From Tubulanus polymorphus (lineage: Eukaryota; Nemertea; Palaeonemertea; Tubulaniformes; Tubulanidae), in NCBI RefSeq assembly GCF_964204645.1, contig NC_134026.1, forward strand, positions 27,732,650-27,796,649: a stretch of 64,000 nt of DNA. The letters run 5' to 3'. The notes under the pieces were generated by a model, which did no database searches, was not told the DNA's origin, and saw nothing but the letters and a program-made list of their open reading frames with translations. The translations under genes and the position numbers were made by a program. Every line of letters begins with the position of its first letter. Position 1 is the stretch's first letter. Of this stretch, positions 24,081 to 35,100 are shown piece by piece.

Positions 24081-26540
24081 TCATTTGGAATTCAAACTCC
24101 AGTCATAGTGCAAGTATGAGATTTTGTAATTCTTTTTGTTGATCAGTTCTTGTAATTGTAATTTCTTATCGCCAGTGCTCATATGAAAACATATCCACTC
24201 AAGCATCTGAAAATACAAGTCATATGAACTAGTGATAGTTTTTCGGAAACCGACTCAAATCTTTAACTATCAATTACATTAACTCTATCTACCTCTTCAT
24301 CATTTTGGCCGAAGTCTATCTTATACCAATTGAAAATCTTGGAGAGATTCACCTTGCTTTTAGATATATCTATGCTGACGCCTTCATCTCCTTCAAGAAA
24401 TGCTTCAGTAGCAAGTTGCAACTCATTGTCAACATCCTTGAAATGCCATTAGATATTAGAACAGAATGTATTATTAAACAACTGATCCAGGGCTATTTCA
24501 CAGAAAGACAACATTTTAGTGTTACAGTTTCCTAGTAATGTGAGAAATCCCACTATAACGAAGCCAAGATTGAAAAATTCTATATCAGAATGATTATATT
24601 TGAGGAGCGACGTTTCGGCTAACAACTGTTAGCCATCATCAGGTGTACTGACGCCAGATTTCTCTCGTTATCATCATACACGGATATTGTGTATCTTCTC
24701 GTCTTTTCCTAAGAACGTGTTATCATTACGAATGAAACTTCAAGTTGTACTGAGAATTCGACCTCTGGTAATTATAGCATTTGCACACCGTTTTACTCAC
24801 TTGAGTTGAATAGGTTTTAATAGGAGGACAGCTCTTGGCTCCACAGACAAGTGCAAAGTGTATTTTTGGATCTGCCTTATCAAGAGCTATATTCAAGCGT
24901 GGATCATTTTGACCAAATGGCTTTGAAATCATACCTAAAATAGAAAAACAGTGTCATGAATATTTTGCCAAAAAGGTACATGTAATTTTAAAGCAAGTAA
25001 TGCATTTTTCTATTAGAAAATTGTCTTACCCATTCCTTTACGATTGCCTCTCAGAACACCATTTTCAATAGCCTGTAGTGAATATTCACTGCCACCTATC
25101 ATATACTTCACAGTGTTGAAAAACTATAAAACCAGCATTATAGTATAAATATGTTTCTCTGAAGATGGCAGTTGTTGATAAATTTGAACTGAAAACTGTA
25201 CCTTCCATCTTTGCCAGAGATTTACTGGAGGACCTTTCACCACAGTAGCATGAATTACAAGTGCATTGTAGACATTAATGAAAAATGCCAGTGTTTCCTC
25301 TCGACTCAAACTGTTCATGTTTAATCGCTGTAACTCTTGTGTAAGACGCACATATTTTTGAAATTCGGGACTTTTACCAATTCCTTTATAGTCCACTGTC
25401 TAAAATTGAATACATGTATCATGAAACGTAATAAGTAATACTTAATCGAATTAAGAGTTTTTGTTAAACTTTACCTTGCCATCTTTAGAAAGATGCTTGG
25501 AATAGATTAGCAATATCAACTTCCTCAAATTTTCACTTAATTCACCAGCTGTAGGAAAAGAGCAGAATGCAGAGTTATTATTTCTATTTTGAGCAATCAT
25601 TCAGAGATATAAGGGAGGTTTACCTGAGCTAACCTTGCATTCAGAAACAGAACCAGAGTTAAGAGCCAATGAATCATCATCCTCCATTAGACGATAATAA
25701 ACGTCGCTGTCTTGAAAAATCTCCTCTTTATGAACATTATGACCAAAATGTCTATCAATAAGTTGCTGTCCCATTTCTATTGCTGTTACTCTCTCTACAA
25801 ATAGTAGAAAACAGCAATGATTTCAAAATCTGAAGCTTGAAAAGTGAATCACTGTTTAAGTCTCAAATATGTTACATACCCACATTTTTAGTATTGACAA
25901 CCCAATCAACAAATTTCTTCCCAGAAAATGAATTCTTATGCACAGTTAAAATACCAGACCGGTTATCTTGTATGAGACCACTTTGTTTCAGTTCCGTCAC
26001 AAGTCTTGCATATTCGTCAGGTTCACATATAAAATCACTTGGATCTAAACAAAAATAAGAATCTATTAGTTTAAGAAGCTAATGCTGAAATTATATAAAT
26101 TACATCAATATAATATACCATGAGAGGATACAGCAGTGCTAGGATCTGGTATTTGCGGAGCATCAGGTGGGACAGTATTATTCTTTACATCTTCTACTAA
26201 TTTATCAAAAGCTTTCTTTTCTTTAACCTAAAAAAGGCGTAGTACATAACAAGAACTTAATACATGTGTACTAACAGAATAAAGAATTAAAGGTGTATTA
26301 GGCCCACTATCTTACCAACTTCTGGAGGTCATCATTTCCTCCAATATATTTGGCATTGAAGAATATCTGAGGTACGGTCTTTTTGCCTGTTCTTTCAAGC
26401 ACATACTGTCTACATTGTGGAAAGATATCAAGACTTATATCAGTGTAAGGCAGAATGAATTGTTGAAGTGTATTCTTGGCTGCGATACAGTGAGGACAAC
26501 CAACTATGGAGTAAATCACAATGCGCCCCTTCATTATCAC
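24081..26540 (-). CDS. Glutaredoxin-DEP-DUF547 fusion protein
   Basis: Ten exons: 26316-26540, 26119-26227, 25880-26044, 25624-25794, 25475-25548, 25202-25399, 25030-25123, 24801-24934, 24293-24436, 24081-24206; 479 residues with all phases closing. Domains: an N-terminal glutaredoxin fold (1-77) with CPHC active site at 15-18, the TVP cis-proline loop and GGNDDL; a linker; a DEP domain (about 115-215); and a DUF547 domain (about 250-450) with the hallmark FALVCGAKSCPPIKTYS and the closing KISYLHYDWSLN. Glutaredoxins reduce disulfides or bind Fe-S clusters using glutathione; DEP domains bind membranes or G-protein partners. The role of DUF547 is unknown, so the function of the whole protein is not known. 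Start: first ATG of the frame; the third codon is also ATG. Its 5' side lies about 500 bp from the left end of the giant element. Confidence 0.92.
24541..24700 (-). mobile_element. Penelope/retrozyme-like repeat with hammerhead motif in GRX-gene intron 8
   Basis: This intronic stretch (between exons 24801-24934 and 24293-24436) carries the palindromic GGCTAACA...TGTTAGCC block with CATCATCAGG. That block is familiar from metazoan Penelope-like elements and retrozymes. Its outer limits are guesses. Confidence 0.5.
24609..24642 (-). ncRNA. Hammerhead-ribozyme-like core (probably decayed)
   Basis: Read on the - strand: CTGATGA (24642-24636), a perfect 8-bp stem II GGCTAACA/TGTTAGCC with a 2-nt loop (24634-24617), GAAAC (24616-24612), then GTC (to 24609). 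These are the conserved core boxes and the cleavage triplet of a type I hammerhead with minimal helix III, as reported in Penelope-like retroelements. Helix I is not convincing: the 5' side reads CAGTACAC and the 3' side GCTCCTCA, with only the first pair formed. It lies in sense orientation in an intron of the GRX fusion gene. Confidence 0.55.
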
Positions 26541-26734
26541 TTCTGAAAATTAGAAAACAGAATCATATTTTTTCTGGATTAGACATAATTTTGTTTCTAT
26601 TTCAAGCATTAATTATCTCTTCAACGCAACTGAGTGACAACTCTATTGATTGCAGGGTAGGGCAGTTATTCTGTAGTAGTAGTAGACTCTCTCTAGTCTG
26701 GTCTGGCAGGCTGGCAGATCAGATCAGCAGTCAG

Positions 26735-26850
26735 ATTAGTTAGTTACCTAATCGTTGGTGGTAAGCTTTTTATAATCGGATGGGCTTTGAAAATATCCGA
26801 TCGTGAAACTAAACCACAGACAGGTCACTGACTCTACTATTAGTCAGATC
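26735..26850 (+). repeat. Dispersed repeat, full copy upstream of the GRX fusion gene
   Basis: Matches, in inverted orientation, the two pieces at 2093-2165 and 1290-1360. It sits 195-310 bp upstream of the GRX fusion start codon. Confidence 0.65.
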
Positions 26851-27032
26851 AGTTATCCTGCTATAAAAAGTTGCTAAATTCTTATCAATTGTGTTTCTTA
26901 CTTGATTGTAGCACTGGCTAGTTGTAAAACAAATCAATTAACACTGAAATACCTACTCTCAATCTCATAGTTGTGAGCGTCGCTAACAAGTTCTTTTGGG
27001 TCAATAAAAAATAATTGAATTGAAGTGCATCC

Positions 27033-27041
27033 GTCCGCTAG
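27033..27041 (+). other. Target-site duplication, left copy (GTCCGCTAG)
   Basis: Nine bases directly outside the left terminal inverted repeat, identical to 60532-60540 directly outside the right one. Confidence 0.8.
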
Positions 27042-27109
27042 GGTTGTCATTCTTCCAAGACGAGTTTGTCGATGACGTCATATATAAATAATAACAAACA
27101 CGTGCGTAC
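27042..27109 (+). repeat. Left terminal inverted repeat of the giant element
   Basis: Begins GGTTGTCATT and matches the reverse complement of 60462-60531 with one or two substitutions and a few single-base gaps. It contains a perfect CRE (TGACGTCA, 27073-27080) immediately followed by TATATAAATA (27081-27090), which resembles an inward-pointing promoter. Confidence 0.8.
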
Positions 27110-27164
27110 TCTCCGTACCAGTGTCGGTGATAAAGAGTACAATCGGAGAACGACTGTACATAAT

Positions 27165-27480
27165 CCCTTGATTCAGAGTAGTCCTGATGCTGAATATAGG
27201 ATGTACAGGGGTATCCCGGGTTCGAATCCAGTTATTACTGATACTGGTTTAGAGTGGTCCTGACTGAGGCTGAGATGCTGGAACACAGGCCGTGTGTCTC
27301 TGGGGTTTGAACCCGGCCGAGTACTCGTGGTCCTGATGCTAAATAGAGGATGTACAGGGGTGTCCCGGGTGCGAACCCAATAATTACTGAAAGTGGTTCT
27401 GGAATGGCCCTGATGCTGAATAGAGGATATACTTTGGGGTGTCCCGGGTTCGAACCATGTGAATACTGGTTCGAAACCAT
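27165..27480 (+). repeat. Left subterminal array of ~77-bp B-box-bearing repeats
   Basis: Four units of 72-78 bp, each opening near GTCCTGATGCTGAATAGAGG and carrying a pol III B-box-like GGGTTCGAACC about 35 bp later. No matching A box is seen. The same family occurs at 59040-59416. Confidence 0.75.
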
Positions 27481-27984
27481 ACATATTTAAACCGTCAAGT
27501 GCTGCCCCTATACATATCGTTGACGGTGAATATATGAACTACCTTATTACTCGCGCGCCGCAGTAGGATAATTGAACTATCAGTTAGTTCACAAATTTAC
27601 CGCTTATGATACACAAGTGGCAGCACCCAACAGTAAATGACCGACTGTATGTACTGAAAAAGAAATGAATAGATTCGTAATCAAAAGTGAGAGCCATCAC
27701 AGGGTTCACTCACTCAATCACACTACCGATCACAATTTGGGGCTGCTCTTATTGGCGTTTCAAATTATACCCTCTGAAATTACATCCTTCATCTGAAATA
27801 TTTCTGTTGGTTTTAAACATGGGTCAGTGGTGCTGTAATGTTTTTTTTCCCTAAATTTATGATCCATTAAATTATTTCATCTTCAAATCAATATCACCGA
27901 GTAGGCCAACCCCTCTTCACAATCTGAAATGTAAAAAAAAGAAAAAGACTTGGGGCAAATTACCAAGTCACGTGAAATAAAAAA
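27481..27984. other. Non-coding stretch between repeat array and tRNA-like element
   Basis: I see no gene; AT-rich apart from a short CGCGCGCCG run near 27552. Confidence 0.4.
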
Positions 27985-28065
27985 GCGAAAGCTGAGCAGG
28001 CAGGACTCGAAACTGTGGTCTCCGGTTTACCAGGCGGGAATTTTAACCACTACACTATAGATCTG
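27985..28065 (-). mobile_element. tRNA-like SINE head or tRNA pseudogene
   Basis: On the - strand it reads TAGTGTAGTGGTTAAAATTCC (A-box region of Asp/Glu/Gly-type tRNAs), a CCCGCCTGG anticodon-arm-like part, then TTTCGAGTCCTGCC (B box). Acceptor, anticodon and T stems do not pair properly, so it is not a working tRNA. Confidence 0.55.
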
Positions 28066-28325
28066 TGGTAATCACTCGGGTGTGCAAGTTTGTCTGGTAT
28101 GTGATTTCGTATGTGTTCAGTTTGCTTAAAATCTATTTTCAGAATGCATCTTAAACAGTTTGTCAAACGGATTAAGTTAAACAGATAACTGGGGTAAACT
28201 GAGGACACATCAGTGTGAATATTTGCGTGGATTTGAACCAAATGGAATTTTTTTGTGGCGTTGATCAGGTTCGAATCCCATCAGAAAATGATTTTCTAAA
28301 CTTGGCGGTAATATTGGTACTTTTC

Positions 28326-28408
28326 ATTGGTCAGGATCAGTGACGTCACACTGTCAGTATAAAAACTCAGGTCAGCTGATCCCTCTTTCCAGTTCGGCCA
28401 TTTTTCAG
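28326..28408 (+). promoter_or_regulatory. CCAAT/CRE/TATA promoter and first exon of the element-borne gene
   Basis: Inverted CCAAT (ATTGG, 28326-28330), perfect CRE (TGACGTCA, 28341-28348) and TATAAAA (28358-28364) are spaced as in a real core promoter. About 25-30 bp downstream begins a short non-coding exon ending at 28408 with TTTTTCAG|GTAAGC. The acceptor ATTGCAG at 29013-29019 opens exon 2. Confidence 0.7.
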
Positions 28409-29137
28409 GTAAGCAAACGTCATCCATTTTATTTATTCATTTCGATCAAATTCATTTTATTAATCTTACTTGTAAATGTTATACATAGACCTTAGGTTTC
28501 GCACACGAGACAATTTCCAAAGTTCCGAAAGTTCGGATTACACTATATAGGTGTTTAATTATGACATTTCCATTGTGACGTTCCTTTTGCTCAAAATTGT
28601 CCAAATTGTGTTTTAAATATTTAGAATTAAATTACAACATTTGATTTTCAATTTAGCTCTCGTAATAATGAAGACGTTATTGTGATTTTATTGAGGAAAT
28701 GGAAATTTATCAAATTTATTTATGAAATTTTCAGTTTTTCTGGTGTTCAAATCTACGCGCTAAAGCGGCTAGTTGACATGCCTAGGTGTAATACACAGAC
28801 AGCTCAGTCTATTCAACCATGACTCGAATCCATAGAATCCTTTCATTCGAAACGTCGTTCAACTTAATTCTGGTGGCTTCTATATCTAATATTTGAAAAT
28901 AATGATGCCCAATAATTTAATGTTAATTATATTATCATTCAATATAAAGAGTTAGCTATTTCTTAGAATCAATAATTTTTGATTTTCTTGATTTTAATAA
29001 CATTTGTTTTACATTGCAGTAACAGCAGCAGTTAATATAACCAGCGACAGCAGCAAGACAACATCACCAATTGAACATTCCAACTACCAAACTACGAATA
29101 CCACAACTACAACTATATTACAACTCAACAGGACACC

Positions 29138-32100
29138 ATGTCAACCAAATCAGACATTTTCTTGGGACTTCTAAAATTGGTGCGCGCCGAGGTCCTGACC
29201 TTGGATGCTGAATCCCTCGGCGCGTTTTTTGATTTGAGTAAGTACAAACTTTACTTCATCAATCTTAATTAGTTCATCTTGAGTATCTCGAATTCTTTTT
29301 TGACAGACATCTCAAATTATTTGATTTCTTATATCTGAAATTATTTGATCTCAAATTCACAATTATTTTATCTCAAATCTCGCATTATTGGATTTCCTAA
29401 ATCTCAAATTGTCTCAATTATTTCGAATATCATCAATTTGAAAATCTAATATCATCTAATGTCAATTTCATTCAATCCTCTTTAATTTTGGAAAACTCAA
29501 TTTATGTCTCACACTGATTTAATTTTGAAAATATCATTTTATGTTTCTAGTCTTTTATTCTATTTCAAATTTCAATTGTTCGAGTATAAATTTTTCGTTT
29601 TGACAAATGTTGCAATTTTGTCACCACTCTTAAACTCGATTGAATTTGTTAACAAATCTAATAGTGAATAAAGTTTGATTTGAATTGAATTGAATAGCGA
29701 GTAGAGGCTCTGGTGGATGAGAATTAACTTGAGGAAGTAACTTCATTTCCTGGTTGGTTTCAAATATCGTCGAAATTTTGAAATATTCCTCATGTTATTC
29801 ATGTGAATGCTGTGTCCAGTCAATAGAGAGTTACAACATAAATAGTTTAGACTGTCTAGGCCTCCAGACCAATGCACTTCATAGAAAATCCTGATTTATG
29901 TTTGATAAAGCAAGTAATTGGACTGCGCAGTTCAGTCCATTTAGTCACAGGGGTTTGGCGATGGGCTTGGATTTTATTTCCGGGTTGTTGATAATCTCGC
30001 GAGAATGGCGCTAAATATGAACTGCAAATAAATTCAAAATATCATAGAAATACCTTGTGTTTATATTGTTTATTTATCCGCCATTAAGTTCCGATAAACA
30101 ATTGGTCGTTAAGGATCATTATCAGACGGTCGTCACGCTACTATATAAAATAACAAGGGATGAAACGCAGTTCAATTCATGCCAGCCAGAAAGTTGGGAC
30201 AGTCACGTGACAGTCGCGCTTCTTATTTGAATGAATGCAAACCCGAAGCATCTAAGATGGAAACTATGATACGAAAAATATTTGAGATTAACTTACATTC
30301 AAATGCATTTTTTTTCTATGAATTATATATTTGATCACAATTTATTCTTTATAAATTATTAATTTCATATGAATCATAATCTGACAATTGATACCGGTCT
30401 GTGAATATGTTAACTTTTCATGTTAAAGTTTTAAATGTGATGACATCATCAGAATGTCACGTGACTGTCCCAACTTTCTGGCTGGCACAACTCTGAAGGC
30501 GTTTCATCCCTTGTTCTTTTATATAGTAGCGTGACGACCGTCTGATAATGATTCTTAACGACCAATTGTTTATCGAAACTTTATAGCGGATAAATAAACA
30601 ATATAAACACAAGGTATTTCCGTGATATTTTGAATTTATTCGTAGTTCATATTTAGCGCCATTCTCGCGAGATTATCAACAACCCGGAAATAAAATCCAA
30701 GCCCATCGCCAAACCCCTGTGCATTTAGTCAGTAAGCAGACTTCAGTTTCCCTTACAGTTTAGTCCATATTTTAATCAGTAACTGGACTGGCCGGGTTTA
30801 GTCCATAGTGTATTTAGTCAATAACTGGACTGCGCGGTAGTCCATAGTTAAGTCAATAACTGGATTGCGGTTTAGTCCATATTTTAGTCAATAACTGGAC
30901 TGCTGTGTAGTCCATCGTTTAGTAAATAACTGGACTGCGGTTTAGTCCATAGTTTAGTCAATAACTGGACTGCGGTTTAGTTGATAGTTTAGTCAGGAAC
31001 CGGATGGCTGTTTAGTCCGTATCCAGATACCTGTCACAGATACGTTTAAATACCCGTTTAGATACCGCTAAAAAGCACTAATTTTTACGGTACTTTCGTT
31101 TTTCTCTGCGACTCCAGGATCCGAAAACATGTGATTTTTTTTTATTAATCATTCATCAATCGTCAGGAAATTCAGGATCACTATTTTTGATTGATTGGTT
31201 AAACTTTGTTCCTGGTATCTCAAGGTAGTTGCTCAAAACAGTTTGAGATCCCGAGATTATGGCGGGAAGGAGGTATATCTCGCAACTGCTATCATGAGCT
31301 TATCTGCGAACTAGTCTCAAGCCACACCCACTCAATGTTTATACTAGATCTAAACTGATGTTTGTAACGAATGTCGTTCACTAGCTCAGCTCATAGTCTG
31401 AATCTTCATCGTCTTTTTTAGCTGCACCAAAGCATACGGTCCCAGTGGTTTAGTCAGTATCTGGACCACAGTTTAGTCAGTATCTGGACCACAGTTTACT
31501 CAGTATCCGGATGACAGTTTAGTCAGTATCCGGATGACAGTTTAGTCAGTATCTGGACCACAGTTTAGTCAGTATCTGGACCACAGTTTAGTCAGTATCC
31601 GGATGACAGTTTAGTCAGTAACTGTGAGATTTATTTCGTTCTGAGACCAGATTTTATCAAATTTCCTCTAGCTGTTCTTCAGATAGGCCTACCCTTTGAC
31701 TTAATGTTTAATTTTCAGAATTCTATTATTTTCTTAAAGTAAAAAGTATTTCCTCTACCGTTATCCAGGCCTGACATTGATCTAGGTCTATCCTGTTTTA
31801 CACCTTACAAGTTCGACGTGGACATTTCGTATTGTTTTTTCTGTAAACGGCTGCAGCTGTATTTATAGTGAATTATTCCACTGAATGATTCTATACTTGA
31901 AGGGTAAGTAGTGACTTAATTGAAATACTTAATGAATTCATGTGAAATAGGCCTAATTCTAAATATCATTTATTGTTCGCTGTTTAATGATGTATGATTT
32001 TTGATAGATAAAAATCTTATCATTATTTGTAGTGAATGGATTTAATTGTATGAAAGTACAGCAGCGGACAGTATGGTGTGAAATGGTTGTTACCCCTAGT

Positions 32101-35100
32101 GGTTGTTTCTGAAAATAAAAGTTGAAGTTTTTTGTTTGATGATGAAAATACAGAAGATATTTGAATGAAATTTTTTGTGTCGTTTTTCTGTTTGTCATGA
32201 AATGAAAATGAATTAAACTTACTTAGCAAAAACCATAGGGAAATGTGCAGTAATCGAAGGAAATATCACAATTTTTGGAACTAAAATTTGGTGAAAATTC
32301 ATTTTAGATAAAAATCTTTTCAAATGTATCGCATTTTATTGGATTTTTTGCCCTTAATGATACTGTAGACTTTGCTTAAACTGGTAGACGGTCTATATCT
32401 GGTATAATTTGTTCAATTCGATGAAATAAAGATATGTTGTTTTTCAACACATATTTCCCGTTTTCTGGTATTGCTCTGTTCGATGATAATAATGATGATA
32501 ATATTATGGGTCTAATATAGACCTAAATCCAGCAGCTGCTCAGGGCGCTTCACATTTTCCCTTTTTTTGCCCCAGCCGATCACTTCAGTTCCGTTTATTC
32601 TCTGCCTAAATCGGTAAACTGTAATGGCTGTTCGCCTATATTATAGAATACGTGTATGTACTATCAACCTTCTATCTCTGTTAGCAAAAATACATAAAAA
32701 CATAAGAACATCTTTACGTATTTTTGCTGTTAGTGATTAGGCCTTGTGTTCTATTAATGCACACGCATGACTCAAACTGGTCATAGTTTCCATTACTCAA
32801 CGAGGACGTCACAAATGGACTGAATCGGAGGAAAATGTTGCGGGATAAAGAAACATGAAATGTCCAGTCTATTGAAGCACTTGTGTCTAGTATATTATCT
32901 CTTTCAGCGCCCATGTGAAATAAGAGAAAAACCCATCATTGTTACCTAAAAAGTAGGAAAATCAGTAGAATCTTTGGAGCTCCGTAGAGTGAAAACTGTA
33001 AGAGCTTTATGGCAATTGAAAAGTTTGTAGGGTATGACCCTTGGAAAATTTTGGTGATAATTTTTCTTACTGGATGTGACGTCCTATGCAAATGAGCTAA
33101 TTTGCATAAATTATAATCGGTGACCTATTTATTTGATAACCCCCCTAAATTTCAGGTATCAAAATGAACAAATCGGGTATCTAGCCTCAGCTAACAGCTG
33201 ACAATATGTAATATTCTATGTCTACAGTCAGAAATATATATTGTATGGGTAAATTGTAATTAGAAAATGAGCTAATGATTAAACGACAGGGCACTGTACG
33301 ACCTGAAATAATCCGTAGACGAAAGTGGACTGTGCTCTGAAAGAGTTATAGAAGGAATTTGGGGATTCACTACATGGTCAGATTGTATAAAATACAAAGA
33401 AATTGATAATTGTGACCGCTTATAGGCTCAATAAATCTTTTTATCAATTGATTTTTGCAATTCTTAAAAACCGGTAACTGCCTAATTAGGTAAAAAATGA
33501 AGGTGCCAAACTGTAGCGGATTTTAGGCGGAGTCTACTGCATAATGAATACCAGTTGAAATGGCTGTGCATGGAATTTTGTTGATCTGAATAAATCAATG
33601 GCTGGTGTAAGATTATACATTCTAGGTAAGTTATATAATGAATATGTGGAGTACCGATAGGCCTATTGCTGACAATGAATATTCTATTGGGAATAATGAA
33701 TTACAGCCATTTGTGGTGATAGTTAAATATTGTTCTTCAAAATGAATGTTTTTTATTTGTAGTGAGTGTTGTTTCTGAAGGTGCAGTAGCGGGCAGTTTT
33801 GTGTGAAATGGTTTTTACTGGTTTTAGATTCAGGGAAGTGAAATTATTTATGTCGTTTTTCTGTTTTAATTCATGCTGTAAATAGTTTAAACAATAAAAT
33901 ATAAAAAAATCAGTCATAATTTTATCTTCATTTTTGAGAAAATATAATGTTCACACTTGCCTCATGTTCAGAGGAAATAAAATGCAAATTCTCCCACTTA
34001 CCGTGGATGGAGTGTGGCCCTGTATGCAATAAAAAAGTGTTCTACAAAATAATTGAATAGATTTCTGAAGTGTGGACACATTTTTCACACATCCAATCGA
34101 AAAGTAATTACTGAATAAAAGGAATTATCGATTAATTTTTTGTTGATACAGCGCGACATCTGTTTTAAATGAGATCTTTTATCGTTGCAAAGTTTTCGTT
34201 TCAATTGGTTGATAAATGATACATAAATGAAAAGTTATCATGCGTGTCATTCCAAAGAGTTCCCAGATTTTGAAACAATGGTCATGGGTTAACAATTCCA
34301 TTGATTATTCATTATAATGTATAGTTTTTGTCACTTGGAACGTCATCACCCCGAGACAAAAAATCAAGTGTATTTTTGATTCATGATTTGCTACCAAAAT
34401 TGATTGTCAAGGTTGTAGGATGTAATTTATTACAATCAGTAGTTCCAGTAATGAATTAACAAAAGTGTAAGTCGCCAGCAACTTGCAAAGTACCCGTCCA
34501 CGTACAGGGTTGGTTCTGAAATATATAAGTATATAAGACATAAAAATACCATTATAAAATGTGTATTGAAAGATTCAATTATCAGCCTCACTGATGATAT
34601 ACTGTCGACTTATCGTTATTATGTAATGGATGATGCAAATCATGAGAGCGGTAAAAAGTGTAGTTACAACAGAGTAAGTTGTACAACCGTATCGTGCAAC
34701 CAGTGATATGATCACTTCTCACAAAATAAGCTTACGATCACTTCCAAACGTACAAATGACCCTTCTTACCCAACTTTCTTCTTTGTTGCCATCACGTCAC
34801 ATTCACCTATTGGATAACTGCATCATTTTATAGGTTAATATCTACAAATACGATAATTATATGCGAACATGTCATTATGTCATTTATGTGCAATATGCAT
34901 GATCCTTAATGTTTTTTTTTTTCATTCCAGATTTAGACATCATTCAAAATATAAAAAAAGACCAGTCTGAAGCAGCCCGCAGAGCCCTTCCAGGATTGGA
35001 AGACCATTTCAAAAGGTGCGTAACATCTATCTGCGGGCCTAAGGAACCAACTCTTCCTGAAATAATACCACCTTTTGAGTTGGTTCCTGTGCAGGAGGTG

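Noticed and set aside
27985-28065. Functional tRNA gene on the - strand
   Set aside because: A- and B-box-like parts are present, but acceptor, anticodon and T stems fail to pair.
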